Positions 44,139 through 54,560 of a DNA stretch of 64,000 bases are shown one piece after another. Both the position numbers and the translations under genes were made by a program. Source of the DNA: Sphingobium sp. OAS761 (lineage in GTDB: Bacteria; Pseudomonadota; Alphaproteobacteria; Sphingomonadales; Sphingomonadaceae); the NCBI RefSeq assembly GCF_024168485.1, contig NZ_JALJVY010000004.1:186001-250000 (forward strand), written 5' to 3'. Position 1 is the first letter of the stretch, and the number at the start of each line of letters is the position of its first letter. The notes below the pieces were generated by a model, which was given only the letters and a program-made list of their open reading frames with translations, searched no databases and was not told the DNA's origin.

Positions 44139-45863
44139 TCAGGCGCTGTCGGCAGCTCCGTCACTGGCCAACGCCGCCGGGAGCACCAGCAGGAATCGTC
44201 CGGCCTCAACCTCCAGGCAGCCGCCGCCGGCAGACGCGAGGCCTCGAATCAGGCGAAGGGAGAAACCGAGGCCCAACAGCGGACCGTCAACCCAGTCACC
44301 ATCAGCGTCATAGCCCGGATCGAACAATTGCGCCTCGTCCATGCCTGTCAGACTGGACGGTCGATCGATCGCGAGCACCACGCGCCCTTCCCCGCCGTCA
44401 GGCCGAAGCCAGCAGGCACCGGTCAAGGCCTCGTCCTGGGGGGCAACCGAGATGAGGGTGCGCAACAGATGCTGTACCATGCGCTCGCCCTGTACAGGAT
44501 CCAGCTTCGCCTGCGGCAGATCGCGCGCAATCGCAATGTCGATCCGCGGCGCGCCGACTCCGCCCTGTTCGCGGAACCGCGCGGCGACCTGCGCAACAAG
44601 CAATTCGAAATCAATCGGACGGGGATTTGATTCCCGGTCAGCCCGCGACACCCTGGCGGCCAGGTCCAGATCATCGAACGCGGCCAGCAGGTGCCGCGCA
44701 TCCACAGCGATATTACCGGCCATGCCACGATATTGCGGACCGGCCGGCCCAAACAATTCCTGCTCGATAATCTCCGCAAAGCCGAGGATGGCGTTTAGGG
44801 GCGTCCGCAATTCATGCACAAGTTGCCGCAGCGAATCGGCGGACAGGCCGGTCAGGGCGGTAGGCGCAGCCGCCGGTTGCGCGGCGACTTCGTACAGATA
44901 GGGTCGGCGCGCCTGTCCCCTATAGCCCTGGAAACGCCCAGACGCCGGATCGAAAAACGGACTTGCGGTCATGCGCCACTCCCCCGCCATCGCGCCTCCG
45001 ACGATCGTAAAACGACCATTCTGGAAACCACTGCGCCGGGCAAAGGCCCCTGCGACATGACCATCCGGCCCACTATCGCCGCCCAGTCCCGCTTCGCCGA
45101 GCGACAGACCGATCAGCGCCGCGCGGGGGCCTGCGTCCACCCAGCGCACAACGCCCGCCGCGTCGGTTTCGAACGCGAAGGCACGAACTGCGTCCATCGG
45201 CGGCGCTTCATAGCCCGAAGCCGGGGATGCAGGCGGCCGACGTTCGCTGGTGAAGCGGGCGATCCGTTCGACGAGCGCGCGTATTTGTCCGCCGTCGCCG
45301 GCCGGGGCGTCGGCCTTTTGCATTGGCAGCGCATTGGAGCGAGGCGTTTGCGTCGGCGCATCTGGCGCCACCACGGTCAGCAACAACGCATCGTCGGCCT
45401 GGTGCTGACGATCCGTGGTCAACACCAGATCGGCCGGGCCGAACGCTTCGAGCGCCTGCATGGCCTTGATGCCCATGTCACGACGGCCGCGCAACACCCC
45501 GCGCGCCGTCGGGGAAAGGCCGGGCACCAGGGAAGCCCAATGCTCATCGGGCAATTGCGCGCGCGCCATAGCCGCAGCGGCGATAGACGGACGGTCGTCC
45601 GAGAAAAATGCCGCCAGCGTAGCCGAGCGTAAACGCGTGCCAAGTTCGACGACCGTCGCCATGCGCTGTGTTTCCGACACTTTGGGACGTAGCGCATTCA
45701 ACCGGTCAAGCAGCGCTGCGCGATCTGCAGCCGCCATCGGCGCACGGTCGGCACGGTCGTGCTGCGCCAGCAGGTCGACGCATTGGCGCCACAACGTCAC
45801 AGCGCCCAGCTCTGCGCGGTCATCACCCGCCAGTACCGTTTGCATCAGATCGTTAAAGCGCAC
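44139..45863 (-). CDS. Sensor histidine kinase
   Basis: The 574-residue protein starts at GTG 45863. It has no clear transmembrane helix, so it is likely cytoplasmic. A PAS-like segment is around residues 210-320, the HisKA dimerisation box is LRQLVHELRTPLNAILGFAE with the phosphoacceptor His, and an HATPase-like C-terminus follows (LGLGFSLRLIRGLASAGGG as the G box). The N and D boxes are hard to see and may be degenerate. No response regulator lies next to it. Confidence 0.85.
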   Translation of the reverse strand: MRFNDLMQTVLAGDDRAELGAVTLWRQCVDLLAQHDRADRAPMAAADRAALLDRLNALRPKVSETQRMATVVELGTRLRSATLAAFFSDDRPSIAAAAMARAQLPDEHWASLVPGLSPTARGVLRGRRDMGIKAMQALEAFGPADLVLTTDRQHQADDALLLTVVAPDAPTQTPRSNALPMQKADAPAGDGGQIRALVERIARFTSERRPPASPASGYEAPPMDAVRAFAFETDAAGVVRWVDAGPRAALIGLSLGEAGLGGDSGPDGHVAGAFARRSGFQNGRFTIVGGAMAGEWRMTASPFFDPASGRFQGYRGQARRPYLYEVAAQPAAAPTALTGLSADSLRQLVHELRTPLNAILGFAEIIEQELFGPAGPQYRGMAGNIAVDARHLLAAFDDLDLAARVSRADRESNPRPIDFELLVAQVAARFREQGGVGAPRIDIAIARDLPQAKLDPVQGERMVQHLLRTLISVAPQDEALTGACWLRPDGGEGRVVLAIDRPSSLTGMDEAQLFDPGYDADGDWVDGPLLGLGFSLRLIRGLASAGGGCLEVEAGRFLLVLPAALASDGAADSA

Positions 45864-46064
45864 CGAAAATCCCCATTTGCCGCGCTATGCGGCTCGCGCC
45901 GATGGCGCCGCCTGCTGTCATGTGTCTATCGATAGGCTCGGGCGCGGCAAAGGGAAAGGGTCGCGATCACGATAGAATCGAGACGTTGCATAGTGGGACA
46001 ATTGCATTGCCCTGAAATATAATTATGGTGTCGCGCACTAACAGGACAGGAAATAAGCTGAATA

Positions 46065-46538
46065 ATGGCCGGCCCGAATATCGACGACATCGACCTGCAG
46101 ATTCTGGGAGAGTTGCAGGACAATGGCAGGATGACGAATGTGGAATTGGCCCGAAAGGTGGGCCTGACCGCTCCGCCCTGCCTACGCCGCGTGCGCGCGC
46201 TTGAAGAAGCCGGAGCCATCACCGGCTATCACGCCGTGGTGGACCCGGCCATATTGGGATACACGATCTCGGTCTTCGCGATGGTCAGCCTCAAAAGCCA
46301 GGCCGAAGCCGATCTTAAAGCTTTTCAGGACCATGTATCGGCTCTTCCGGAAGTGCGCGAATGTCACATGCTGAACGGTGAGATCGATTTCATCCTTAAG
46401 GTGGTGGCGAAGGATCTACAGAGTTTTCAGCAATTCCTGACGTCGAAGCTCACTCCAGCGCCCAATGTCGTCAGCGTCAAGACGTCACTGACTATAAGGA
46501 CCGCCAAGAATCTGCCGGGTGTACCGTTGCCGGTGTGA
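46065..46538 (+). CDS. Lrp/AsnC-family transcriptional regulator
   Basis: The 157-residue protein has the helix-turn-helix (IDLQILGELQDNGRMTNVEL, ARKVGLTAPPCLRRVRALEE) and the AsnC effector domain (VRECHMLNGEIDFILKVVAK). It looks like a global Lrp of alphaproteobacteria. It is divergent from the histidine kinase gene over a 200-base AT-rich promoter region, and convergent with the repeat-protein gene at 46554. Confidence 0.92.
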   Translation: MAGPNIDDIDLQILGELQDNGRMTNVELARKVGLTAPPCLRRVRALEEAGAITGYHAVVDPAILGYTISVFAMVSLKSQAEADLKAFQDHVSALPEVRECHMLNGEIDFILKVVAKDLQSFQQFLTSKLTPAPNVVSVKTSLTIRTAKNLPGVPLPV

Positions 46539-46553
46539 GAATAGCCGGTGGCT

Positions 46554-47804
46554 TCAGGCTGCCAGTTTTCCGTTCTGCTGCGCCACCCAAACCGACCAGA
46601 AGCCTGCGACGCTGGCCCAGTCGCCTTGCTGCGCCTGCGCCAGTGCCGCCTGCGCGCCGGACAGGTCACCGGAACGTGCGAGCGCCATACCCAGCCGGGC
46701 ATTGACGCGCGTGACGTCTACGCCACCCTTGGCCAATGCGTCCCGATAGTGGGTTACCGCCTGCGGGAATTGCCCGAGCGAGACGTAATTGTCGGCCAGT
46801 GCCAAGGCTTCCTTGCCGCTTGACGCAGTTGCCGCCTTTTTTGCCAGCGCCGGCAGGCCAGCCATCTCCTTGGTCGCCTTGGGGGTCACGGCCTTTAAGA
46901 GCTGCGACGTGACGGACTGGGTGGGTGTCAATTTGCCGGACTTCCGCCCGGCCTCGATGATCGCCTTCGCCTCGGCATAATAGCCAGCTTTTTCGGCGAG
47001 TTGCGCGTATGACTGATAATCGCGCTCGCTTGCCATCGCGCCATTGGCCGCCTGAAGTCGATACAGGTCAAGCTGGGCCTGTGTTTCCAGACCCGATGCC
47101 GACAGATAATTGGTCAGAGCCGACCGCCAGTCTTCGCGGCTGGACGCGCGCTGCAATCTTTCCCGGTATAGCTGCCCCATATCCGCCCAGTCGCCAGCCA
47201 GATATGCCATGGAAATGGCCTTATCGATCCAAGGCAGGGGTATGTCCTTGCCGGCGGCGCGCTGGCGCGAGAGGGTTTCGCGGACCAGAGGGCGGGCATC
47301 CTTGGGCTTGTTGCGGCGCATGGCGATGTCCGCACGCAGCATCATTGCGTCGGCTTCGTCATACCCCAGCGTTCGCGCATAGTCGAGTTGCGCGAGCGCA
47401 TCGTCATAATTGCCGACGGCAAATGACAAGTAGCCCGCGATGAAGCGCAGTCTGGGAGCGTCGCTCCGCGGCAGGGCGCTCGTCTTGAACATGTCTGTCA
47501 GCGCAAGGCGCTGTGCCTGCACATCGCGCCGTTGGGTGGCCAGTTCGAAGCGCAGGCCAGCCGCCACATAGGCTTCGAAATCGGATGCCGGCATCAGCCC
47601 GGAAATACGGGCATTCGCGTTTGTCAGGTCACGCGCCCGCAGCGCACTTTCCGCCGCCTGCACCTGGGTACGGAAATTGTCCGACATCATGATCGGTGGC
47701 CCCGCAACGAGCGGCCTTTTCTTAGCCGCGACGGGCGCCGCCACGATCAACGCGACCAACAACGCCGCCGAACCGTAGCGCACCGAACCCTTCAAAACCG
47801 TCAT
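46554..47804 (-). CDS. Exported repeat protein, tetratricopeptide-like (first of a pair)
   Basis: Start ATG 47804 has GGAAGAC upstream. The 416-residue product has a signal peptide (GSAALLVALIVAAPVAA) and helical TPR/Sel1-like repeats: SALRARDLTNANARISGLMP, GNYDDALAQLDYARTLGYDE and, near the end, LGQFPQAVTHYRDALAKGGV, then RLGMALARSGDLSGAQAALA. The last 80 residues resemble the end of the next gene, so the two are paralogues. It probably acts as a periplasmic scaffold. The partner is unknown. Confidence 0.8.
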   Translation of the reverse strand: MTVLKGSVRYGSAALLVALIVAAPVAAKKRPLVAGPPIMMSDNFRTQVQAAESALRARDLTNANARISGLMPASDFEAYVAAGLRFELATQRRDVQAQRLALTDMFKTSALPRSDAPRLRFIAGYLSFAVGNYDDALAQLDYARTLGYDEADAMMLRADIAMRRNKPKDARPLVRETLSRQRAAGKDIPLPWIDKAISMAYLAGDWADMGQLYRERLQRASSREDWRSALTNYLSASGLETQAQLDLYRLQAANGAMASERDYQSYAQLAEKAGYYAEAKAIIEAGRKSGKLTPTQSVTSQLLKAVTPKATKEMAGLPALAKKAATASSGKEALALADNYVSLGQFPQAVTHYRDALAKGGVDVTRVNARLGMALARSGDLSGAQAALAQAQQGDWASVAGFWSVWVAQQNGKLAA

Positions 47805-47860
47805 GTCTTCCGGCGCTCCCCACCTGCCCGGCCGCGATATCACGCAGCCGATCATTAGAG

Positions 47861-47885
47861 AGCCGGCCGCGGCTGGCAGCCGGCT
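47861..47885. terminator. GC-rich hairpin between the paired repeat-protein genes
   Basis: AGCCGGC at 47861-47867 and GCCGGCT at 47879-47885 form a perfect seven-base stem with an 11-base loop in the 100-base gap between the two genes. No U-run follows on either strand, so it may be a weak terminator or an mRNA-processing hairpin. Confidence 0.35.
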
Positions 47886-47904
47886 TCCCCATCAAATCCG
47901 CCTG

Positions 47905-49176
47905 TCAGGCGCCCTTGCTACCCAGATAGGCCAGCCACAAACCGGCTATCTGCTTGCGCGCGCCGCCCTGCACCGCCTCGAAAGCGGCCTTTGCGCCGGC
48001 ATTGTCGCCGCTCAACATCTTTGCGATACCCAGCCGGGTGTTCACCTCGTCATTGTCGACGCCACCCTTCTGCTTTGCGGTTTCGAACAGGACAGCCGCC
48101 TTGGCATAGTCGCCATAGCCAAGATAGGCGTCCGCAGTCGCAGCCGCGATCTTGCCGGTCGATGCCTTCTGCGCGTCGGCTTCGGCCGACGGCAAGGATG
48201 ACTTGTCGCTCGCGATCTTCGCGATGGCTGTCTGATAGGTATCGCCGCCCTGGGTGGCATTCAGCACGCCCTTGGATCGCCCCTTGTCGATCACGCTCTT
48301 CACTTCACCATATATGCCGGTTTTCGAAGCCATTTCAGCATATTCGGTGAAATCGGCGCCAACGACCAAACCGTCCGACGCCCCCAACAAACGAAGCACG
48401 TCAAGATTTTCGCGGCTCGTGATATTGGGATTGGCACGCTGGAACAACCTAACGAGCGTCCGCAAATTCTGTCCGCTAGGTTCCGCCTGATAGGCCATCT
48501 TGGCCCAGTCGGTGATTTCCGGCAGCTTCGCCGCGTCCGCCCGGCTCACACCGATCTGATACCATTGGGCGGGCACCTGTTGGCCCGACGCCTTCATTGC
48601 TTCCGCACCGGCTTTCAGCGCGGCGAGACCCTGCTGGGTATACCCACGCGCGGGATCCACGGCTGTGTTACTCGTGCCCGCTTTACCGAAGTAAGCCTGG
48701 GCAATCAGCGGATTGACCTGTTCGGCCTTGTATCCGGCCGCCAGCGCCGCCTGGGCGCGCTGAAGCGCAACGTCGTAATTCTTGGCGTCCAGCGCACCGC
48801 TCGCCGCGAAAAAGTTGAACTGTCCTGCCTGCTCCGGCGGCGTCAAGCCGCTGTCGAGCATCTGGTTGAGCGCTTCGATCTTGCCCGGTTCGTCCTTGGC
48901 AGCGATGGCGGTATTGAGCTTGATGGCGCCGATCTGATATTTGTCATCGTTCGATTTCGCCTTGGCGTCCGCATCCGCCAGAGCCGCCTTCGCGCCGGCG
49001 AAATCCTGCTTTTCGGTCGCCTGTTGTGCGGTCTGGAGCGATTTGATCACTTCGGGCGAAACATTCAGCTTCATGCCCTTCTTTTCTTCCTTCTTTGCGG
49101 CAGAGGCAGGTGCCGTGACAGCACCGCCCGTCAGCGCCAGTGCGAGCGCAAGCGCCACCGGGGTAACAAAACGCAT
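47905..49176 (-). CDS. Exported repeat protein, tetratricopeptide-like (second of a pair)
   Basis: I start at ATG 49176 because AAAGGAG lies nine bases upstream; the ATG at 49185 directly touches that site. The 423-residue product has a signal peptide (VTPVALALALALTGGAV to APASA) and a Lys-rich start, then TPR-like helices (QQATEKQDFAGAKAALADAD; ALQRAQAALAAGYKAEQVNP). Its end (GYGDYAKAAVLFETAKQKGG, then NTRLGIAKMLSGDNAGAKAA) matches the end of the neighbouring gene. Function is unknown; a periplasmic adaptor is likely. Confidence 0.82.
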   Translation of the reverse strand: MRFVTPVALALALALTGGAVTAPASAAKKEEKKGMKLNVSPEVIKSLQTAQQATEKQDFAGAKAALADADAKAKSNDDKYQIGAIKLNTAIAAKDEPGKIEALNQMLDSGLTPPEQAGQFNFFAASGALDAKNYDVALQRAQAALAAGYKAEQVNPLIAQAYFGKAGTSNTAVDPARGYTQQGLAALKAGAEAMKASGQQVPAQWYQIGVSRADAAKLPEITDWAKMAYQAEPSGQNLRTLVRLFQRANPNITSRENLDVLRLLGASDGLVVGADFTEYAEMASKTGIYGEVKSVIDKGRSKGVLNATQGGDTYQTAIAKIASDKSSLPSAEADAQKASTGKIAAATADAYLGYGDYAKAAVLFETAKQKGGVDNDEVNTRLGIAKMLSGDNAGAKAAFEAVQGGARKQIAGLWLAYLGSKGA

Positions 49177-49439
49177 GATCCTCATCTCCTTTGCGCGCCT
49201 GACAGGGGGGCTCAGGCGACCTTTCCGTTGAACGCCGATTAGGGGCCGGCGCGTGAACACGCTTTGAACAAGCCTAAATGGCCGTAATTTGCAACTGTTA
49301 AGCGCTTGCTCTGTTCCGCGCGCAGCCGCAAGCGCGTGCGCCATCACTCCCGCATTCGCACGCGCGCGAGGGGTGACAGATTTGTTTCGCTGGGCTAGTG
49401 CTGCGGGATCATATTGCATCATCCAAAAAGAGAATCGCC

Positions 49440-52130
49440 TTGACCGACGAGACCGCCCTCGCCGACCCTTCGGACATCAGCCCCATCTCCATCGTGGACG
49501 AGATGAAGGCGAGTTATCTCGACTATGCCATGTCGGTCATCGTCGCCCGCGCCCTGCCGGACGTGCGTGACGGATTGAAGCCTGTCCATCGCCGCATTCT
49601 CTTCTCGGCCCAGGAATCCGGCTTCGTCTACAACCGCCCCTATCGCAAGTCCGCGCGCCTGGTCGGCGAGGTGATGGGTAAATATCACCCGCATGGCGAC
49701 AGTTCGATCTACGACGCATTGGCGCGCATGACCCAGGACTGGTCGATGCGTGTGCCGCTGATCGACGGTCAGGGCAATTTCGGCTCGATGGACCCCGATC
49801 CGCCGGCGGCCATGCGCTACACCGAGGCACGCCTTGCCAAGGTCGCTGGTGCCCTGCTGGAGGACCTCGACAAGGATACCGTCGATTTCCAGCCCAATTA
49901 CGATGCATCGGAAAGCGAACCGCAGGTATTGCCGGCCCGTTTCCCGAACCTGCTGGTCAACGGCGCGGGCGGCATCGCGGTTGGCATGGCGACCAACATC
50001 CCTCCGCACAATCTGGGCGAGGTGCTGCGGGCCTGCCTCGCCTATATCGACAATCCGGGGATCACGACCGACGAGCTGATCCAGATCGTTCCAGGCCCGG
50101 ATTTTCCGACCGCCCCGCTGATCCTGGGCCAGTCGGGGGCGCGTAGCGCCTACCACACCGGACGCGGATCGATCATGATGCGCGCGCGGCACGATGTCGA
50201 GGAAGGGCGCGGCGATCGCCGTTCCATCGTCCTGACCTCAATTCCCTATCAGGTCGGCAAGAACGGCCTGGTCGAAAAGATCGCCGAGGCCGCCAAGGAC
50301 AAGCGGATCGAGGGTATCAGCGACATCCGAGACGAATCGAGCCGCGAAGGCGTGCGCATCGTCATGGATCTGAAGCGCGACGCCACGCCCGAGGTGGTGC
50401 TGAACCAGCTGTGGCGCAATACGCCGGCGCAGTCGAGTTTCCCGGCGAACATGCTCGCGATCCGGGGCGGACGCCCCGAGTTGCTGGGCCTGCGCGAGAT
50501 CATCGAGGCGTTCGTTAAATTCCGCGAGGAGGTAATTACCCGCCGGACCAAGTTTGAACTGAACAAGGCGCGGGACCGCGCGCACATCTTGCTGGGCCTG
50601 GTCGTCGCGGTCACCAATCTGGATGAGGTGGTGAAGATCATTCGCGGTTCGGCCAGCCCCGCCGACGCCCGCGAGGCGCTTTTGGCGCGCGAGTGGCCGA
50701 TCGGCGAGATCGCACCCTATCTGCGCCTGGTCGAAGCGATCGAAACGGAGGTCGACGGCGACGTCTACAGGCTGTCCGATATCCAGGTCCGTGCGATCCT
50801 CGACCTGCGGCTGCATCGACTCACCGCGCTGGGCCGGGACGAAATCGGCAAGGAACTGGCGGAACTCGCCGAGGCCATCGCCGAATATCTCGCCATTCTG
50901 GGCGATCGCGTCAGACTCTATGCGGTGATGCGCGAAGAACTCGAAAAGATCGAAAGCGAGTTCGCCACGCCGCGCATGTCAGAAATCACCGCCGCCGCCG
51001 ACGGCATCGAGGACGAAGATCTGATCGAGCGGGAAGACATGGTCGTGACGGTGACCATGCAGGGCTATATCAAGCGCACCCCGCTCGAAAGCTTCCGCGC
51101 GCAGGCGCGGGGCGGCAAGGGCCGATCGGGCATGGCGACCAAGGATGAGGATGCCGTCACAGAATTGTTCGTGACGTCCACCCATACGCCGGTTCTGTTC
51201 TTCTCGACCGTGGGCAAGGTCTATCGCATGAAGGTTTGGCGTTTGCCCGAGGGCGGGCCGGCGACGCGGGGCCGCCCGATGGTGAACCTGCTCCCGCTGG
51301 GGCCGGGAGAAACGATTTCCACCGTCCTGCCGCTTCCGGAGGACGAAGCGGAATGGAGCGCGCTGCACGTCATGTTCGCCACCGCCAAGGGATCGGTGCG
51401 CCGCAACAGCATGGACGCATTTGCCAATGTGCCTTCGAACGGCAAGATTGCGATGAAGTTCGAAGGCGACGATGAAGATGATCGCCTGATTGGTGTCGCG
51501 CTGCTGGACGAGAGCGACGATGTGCTGCTCGCCACCCGCACCGGCAAGGCCATCCGCTTCCCGGCAGACGACGTGCGCGAATTCCAGAGCCGCAATTCGA
51601 CCGGTGTGCGCGGCATCCGACTGAGCGATGGCGACGAGGTCATATCCCTGTCGATCCTGCATAAGGCCGGCATCGTCGACCAGGATGAGCGGGAGGATTA
51701 TCTGCGCCATGCTCCGTGGAAGGGTGAGGACGCCGACCGCGCACCGCGCCGGATGGACGATGCCCGCTATGACGCGTTGAAGGGCAAGGAACAGTTCATC
51801 CTGACCGTCTGCGCCAACGGCTATGGCAAGCTGAGTTCAGCCTATGAATATCGACGGACCGGCCGTGGCGGTCAGGGCATCACCAATATCGACAATATCG
51901 GCCGCAACGGGCCGGTGGTGGGCAGTTTCCCGGCGACGCGCGGGGATCAGCTGATGCTGGTCACGGACCAGGCGAAGCTGATCCGGATGGGTCTCGATTC
52001 ACTCCGTGTCATCGGGCGCAATTCCGCCGGCGTCCGACTGTTCAACGTGGCCGAAGATGAGCATGTGGTGAGCGCCGCCAAGATCGAGGAGACCGAGGCG
52101 GAGGAGGTTGCCCCGGGCGAGGAGGCATGA
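49440..52130 (+). CDS. gyrA: DNA gyrase subunit A
   Basis: The 896-residue protein (TTG start at 49440; GTG 49398 is in frame) contains the breakage-reunion domain with catalytic Tyr127 ([10 protein letters not shown]) and a quinolone region GDSSIYD with Ser88 and Asp92, the susceptible-type residues matching Ser83 and Asp87 of E. coli. The C-terminal beta-pinwheel starts with the GyrA box QARGGKG. It introduces negative supercoils with GyrB. An acidic tail ([14 protein letters not shown]) ends the protein. It overlaps the next gene by four bases. Confidence 0.97.
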   Translation: MTDETALADPSDISPISIVDEMKASYLDYAMSVIVARALPDVRDGLKPVHRRILFSAQESGFVYNRPYRKSARLVGEVMGKYHPHGDSSIYDALARMTQDWSMRVPLIDGQGNFGSMDPDPPAAMRYTEARLAKVAGALLEDLDKDTVDFQPNYDASESEPQVLPARFPNLLVNGAGGIAVGMATNIPPHNLGEVLRACLAYIDNPGITTDELIQIVPGPDFPTAPLILGQSGARSAYHTGRGSIMMRARHDVEEGRGDRRSIVLTSIPYQVGKNGLVEKIAEAAKDKRIEGISDIRDESSREGVRIVMDLKRDATPEVVLNQLWRNTPAQSSFPANMLAIRGGRPELLGLREIIEAFVKFREEVITRRTKFELNKARDRAHILLGLVVAVTNLDEVVKIIRGSASPADAREALLAREWPIGEIAPYLRLVEAIETEVDGDVYRLSDIQVRAILDLRLHRLTALGRDEIGKELAELAEAIAEYLAILGDRVRLYAVMREELEKIESEFATPRMSEITAAADGIEDEDLIEREDMVVTVTMQGYIKRTPLESFRAQARGGKGRSGMATKDEDAVTELFVTSTHTPVLFFSTVGKVYRMKVWRLPEGGPATRGRPMVNLLPLGPGETISTVLPLPEDEAEWSALHVMFATAKGSVRRNSMDAFANVPSNGKIAMKFEGDDEDDRLIGVALLDESDDVLLATRTGKAIRFPADDVREFQSRNSTGVRGIRLSDGDEVISLSILHKAGIVDQDEREDYLRHAPWKGEDADRAPRRMDDARYDALKGKEQFILTVCANGYGKLSSAYEYRRTGRGGQGITNIDNIGRNGPVVGSFPATRGDQLMLVTDQAKLIRMGLDSLRVIGRNSAGVRLFNVAEDEHVVSAAKIEETEAEEVAPGEEA

Positions 52131-52474
52131 GCGACCTTTTCGCCTACAAGGTCCTGACCGCCGGGCAGTATGAACAGTTCAAGGCTGATGGGCTTTTCAA
52201 GGGCGCGCCGGTCGACATTGCCGACGGATATATTCACCTGTCGACCCGCGAGCAGGCGGCCGAAACGGTTGCCCGGCATTTCGCCGGGCAGGATCGGCTG
52301 GTGATGCTGATGGTCGACCTTGCCCCGTTCGGCGACGCGGTGAAATGGGAAGTGTCGCGCGGCGGTGCGCTGTTTCCTCATCTTTACGCCGACCTGGCGT
52401 CGAGCGCGATCGCGGGCAAGGTCATACTGCGCATCGGCGACGATGGGCGGCACCAGTTTCCGGCGGGCTTCTAG
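52127..52474 (+). CDS. DUF952-family protein
   Basis: The 115-residue protein matches the DUF952 pattern: an opening YKVLTAGQYEQFKADG, then DGYIHLSTREQAAETVARHF and a C-terminal FPHLYADL. Family members are small soluble proteins of unknown function related in fold to ADP-ribosyltransferase-like domains. ATGA overlap with gyrA makes translation coupled. Confidence 0.88.
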   Translation: MSDLFAYKVLTAGQYEQFKADGLFKGAPVDIADGYIHLSTREQAAETVARHFAGQDRLVMLMVDLAPFGDAVKWEVSRGGALFPHLYADLASSAIAGKVILRIGDDGRHQFPAGF

Positions 52475-52484
52475 CGCCCACCTG

Positions 52485-53603
52485 TCAAAGCTTGGCCCGT
52501 TTCATCCGGACAACCCGACCGCGCTTCACCTGATAGTCCCAGCCCGCCCAGCGGATGCGACGGGATGATGCCGCGACAAGCTGCACCGCCAGATGCGCCC
52601 AGATCACGACGAAGGGCGCCGCCATGTCCCAGGCGAGCGAACGGCGCGCCGCCTTCGCCTGCTGCGGCTCAAGCACGCGGCCGACGATGCGCCACCGCAC
52701 GCAGGCCCGCGCCCACGCAGCGGAATAGCCGACGGCAATCGACACCCAGCCGCCTGACACCAGGGCCCATCCCCAGCCCGCAGCCTGCATGGCGACGACT
52801 CCGGTCGCCAGCGACCACATGCCCACGCTGTTGGTGACGATATGGCGATATTGCCGTACACCGAAGCCGAACAGGTCGGACGTCTTTCCCGCCAGCGGAC
52901 TGGCGACCAGAAGGTCGCGTACCGGCCTTAGCCGCAGGCCGGCGTGCCACCCCGCCAGACCGATGGCCATGTCGTCGGAGAGCCTCCCGGCCAGCACGTC
53001 ATCCAGTTCCAGCCTGCCCGCCACATCGCGCCGCAACGCCATTGCTCCACCCCAGGGCATGGTCGCGCTCGCAAAGCGGGGCAGCGTCGCCAGTTGCATT
53101 TCCACGGCCCCGACCAGCATCGCCATGGACGTGGCATCGGGCAGCAGCAGGCGGTATCCGGTGGTGATGTCAGCCTTTCCCCTGTCCAATGGGAAGAGCA
53201 GGCGGCCGAGCAAGCGTGCCGGCGGCTCAATGTCGGCATCGATGAAGACGAGGAACCTGTCCTCCGGGCGGAGCGCGCCAAGCGCTGCGCGAATCTTGTG
53301 GACCTTCTGCCCCTCGTCATCGGCCACGCCCGCGCGCACGATCCGCACACGTCGCCCTTCCCTTTCGGCCAAGGCTTCGGCGGCCGGACACGTCCCCGAA
53401 GTCGCCAGCAGAAGATCAAAGGTGGGCGTCTGTCTATCCAGCCGTTCGATCAGGGCGTCGCCGCCATCCCAATCGTCCCGCACGCTCAATATCACCACCA
53501 CCCCGTCGGGTGCGGCCTCCTTACGCTCGGTGGGCAGATGACGCAGATAATTCAGCACACCGAGCAACGTCAGCCCCTGAAGGACAATCCAGACCCAGAT
53601 CAT
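52485..53603 (-). CDS. Membrane glycosyltransferase, family 2/21-like
   Basis: The 372-residue protein has an N-terminal membrane helix and several hydrophobic C-terminal helices. The catalytic domain shows FLVFIDADIEPPARLL (D-x-D), LSDDMAIGLAGW (third Asp) and RQYRH, a variant of the QxxRW motif, as in ceramide glucosyltransferases and hopanoid GTs. Sphingomonads make glycosphingolipids, so a lipid acceptor is plausible, but this is inference. It ends 11 bases from the DUF952 gene (convergent) and is divergent from the acyltransferase gene. Confidence 0.8.
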   Translation of the reverse strand: MIWVWIVLQGLTLLGVLNYLRHLPTERKEAAPDGVVVILSVRDDWDGGDALIERLDRQTPTFDLLLATSGTCPAAEALAEREGRRVRIVRAGVADDEGQKVHKIRAALGALRPEDRFLVFIDADIEPPARLLGRLLFPLDRGKADITTGYRLLLPDATSMAMLVGAVEMQLATLPRFASATMPWGGAMALRRDVAGRLELDDVLAGRLSDDMAIGLAGWHAGLRLRPVRDLLVASPLAGKTSDLFGFGVRQYRHIVTNSVGMWSLATGVVAMQAAGWGWALVSGGWVSIAVGYSAAWARACVRWRIVGRVLEPQQAKAARRSLAWDMAAPFVVIWAHLAVQLVAASSRRIRWAGWDYQVKRGRVVRMKRAKL

Positions 53604-53648
53604 GCGTGCCCCTTTACCGCCTCACCGGCTGCTGTATGACTCCGCGCC

Positions 53649-54527
53649 ATGCTCTCCAACCCCTTTCTCTTCCTGCTGCTCCGGTTGTTGCCCGCGTCGC
53701 TCGCATCATGGATCGGGGGACGGCTGTCCGTCCGCTTCGCACGGCCGCGCATGAAACTGCGCGACGCGCGTGCCCGGGCCAATCTGGCCTTGTTGCGTCC
53801 GGAACTGACCGAGGCGGAGCGCGAGCGGATATTGACGCGACGTTGGGAAAATGTGGGCCGCACGCTCGCCGAACTGGCCAATGTCGACCGGCTGGTGAGC
53901 CCGCGCCATGTCCGCGTGCTGGACGAACCGGGCTATCGCTCCGTGCTGGAGATGCCTGGGCCGATGATTTTCGTTGCCCCGCATATCGGCAATTGGGACC
54001 TGATGGCCGCCCATCTGAAGGACGCCATCGACCGGCCGCCGCTGGGCGTATATGACCCGCCCGATAATCCCAGGATCGCCGCCCAGCTTAAGAAGGCGCG
54101 GCAAAGCTATATGGGCGACGCGATTACCGGCGGGGGCGGAGCCGCGCGCGCCATCCTGCGTCACCTCGCGCGGGATCAGGCTATGCTCTACATCCTCCTC
54201 GACGAACGGCGCGATGGTCAGGTGTGGTTTCCCCGGTTCGGCCGCGATCTGCCCCCGTCGGGAAATCTGGCATTCGCGCTCAAACTGGCGCGCAAGGCCG
54301 GTGCGCGGCTGACCCCGTTCTACCTCGTGCGAACAGGTGGGCCGCACTTCGAACTTCACTGGCACGCGCCGCTCGATCCAGGATCGCAGGACGACGAGAC
54401 CATGGTGGCTGCCATGGATGCCTTCCTGGGCAAGGCCTGCATCGCCCACGCCGACGAATGGCTTGCGCTGCAGGATATGGACCTGACCGTGCCGAACCAT
54501 GCTCCGGTCCTTTCTGCGGCGATGTGA
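53649..54527 (+). CDS. Lysophospholipid/lipid A-type acyltransferase
   Basis: The 292-residue protein has an N-terminal membrane helix and the LpxL/HtrB layout: VAPHIGNWDLMAAHL (His-x4-Asp catalytic motif), ILLDERRDGQVWFPRFGRDL and ALKLARKAGARLTPFYLV. Known enzymes add a secondary acyl chain to lipid A. It may instead serve the glycolipids of sphingomonads, which often lack LPS. It is divergent from the glycosyltransferase gene, suggesting joint envelope-lipid work. Confidence 0.85.
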   Translation: MLSNPFLFLLLRLLPASLASWIGGRLSVRFARPRMKLRDARARANLALLRPELTEAERERILTRRWENVGRTLAELANVDRLVSPRHVRVLDEPGYRSVLEMPGPMIFVAPHIGNWDLMAAHLKDAIDRPPLGVYDPPDNPRIAAQLKKARQSYMGDAITGGGGAARAILRHLARDQAMLYILLDERRDGQVWFPRFGRDLPPSGNLAFALKLARKAGARLTPFYLVRTGGPHFELHWHAPLDPGSQDDETMVAAMDAFLGKACIAHADEWLALQDMDLTVPNHAPVLSAAM

Positions 54528-54560
54528 CTTTGCGCCACATCCCGGTTAAAGCGCCACGCC

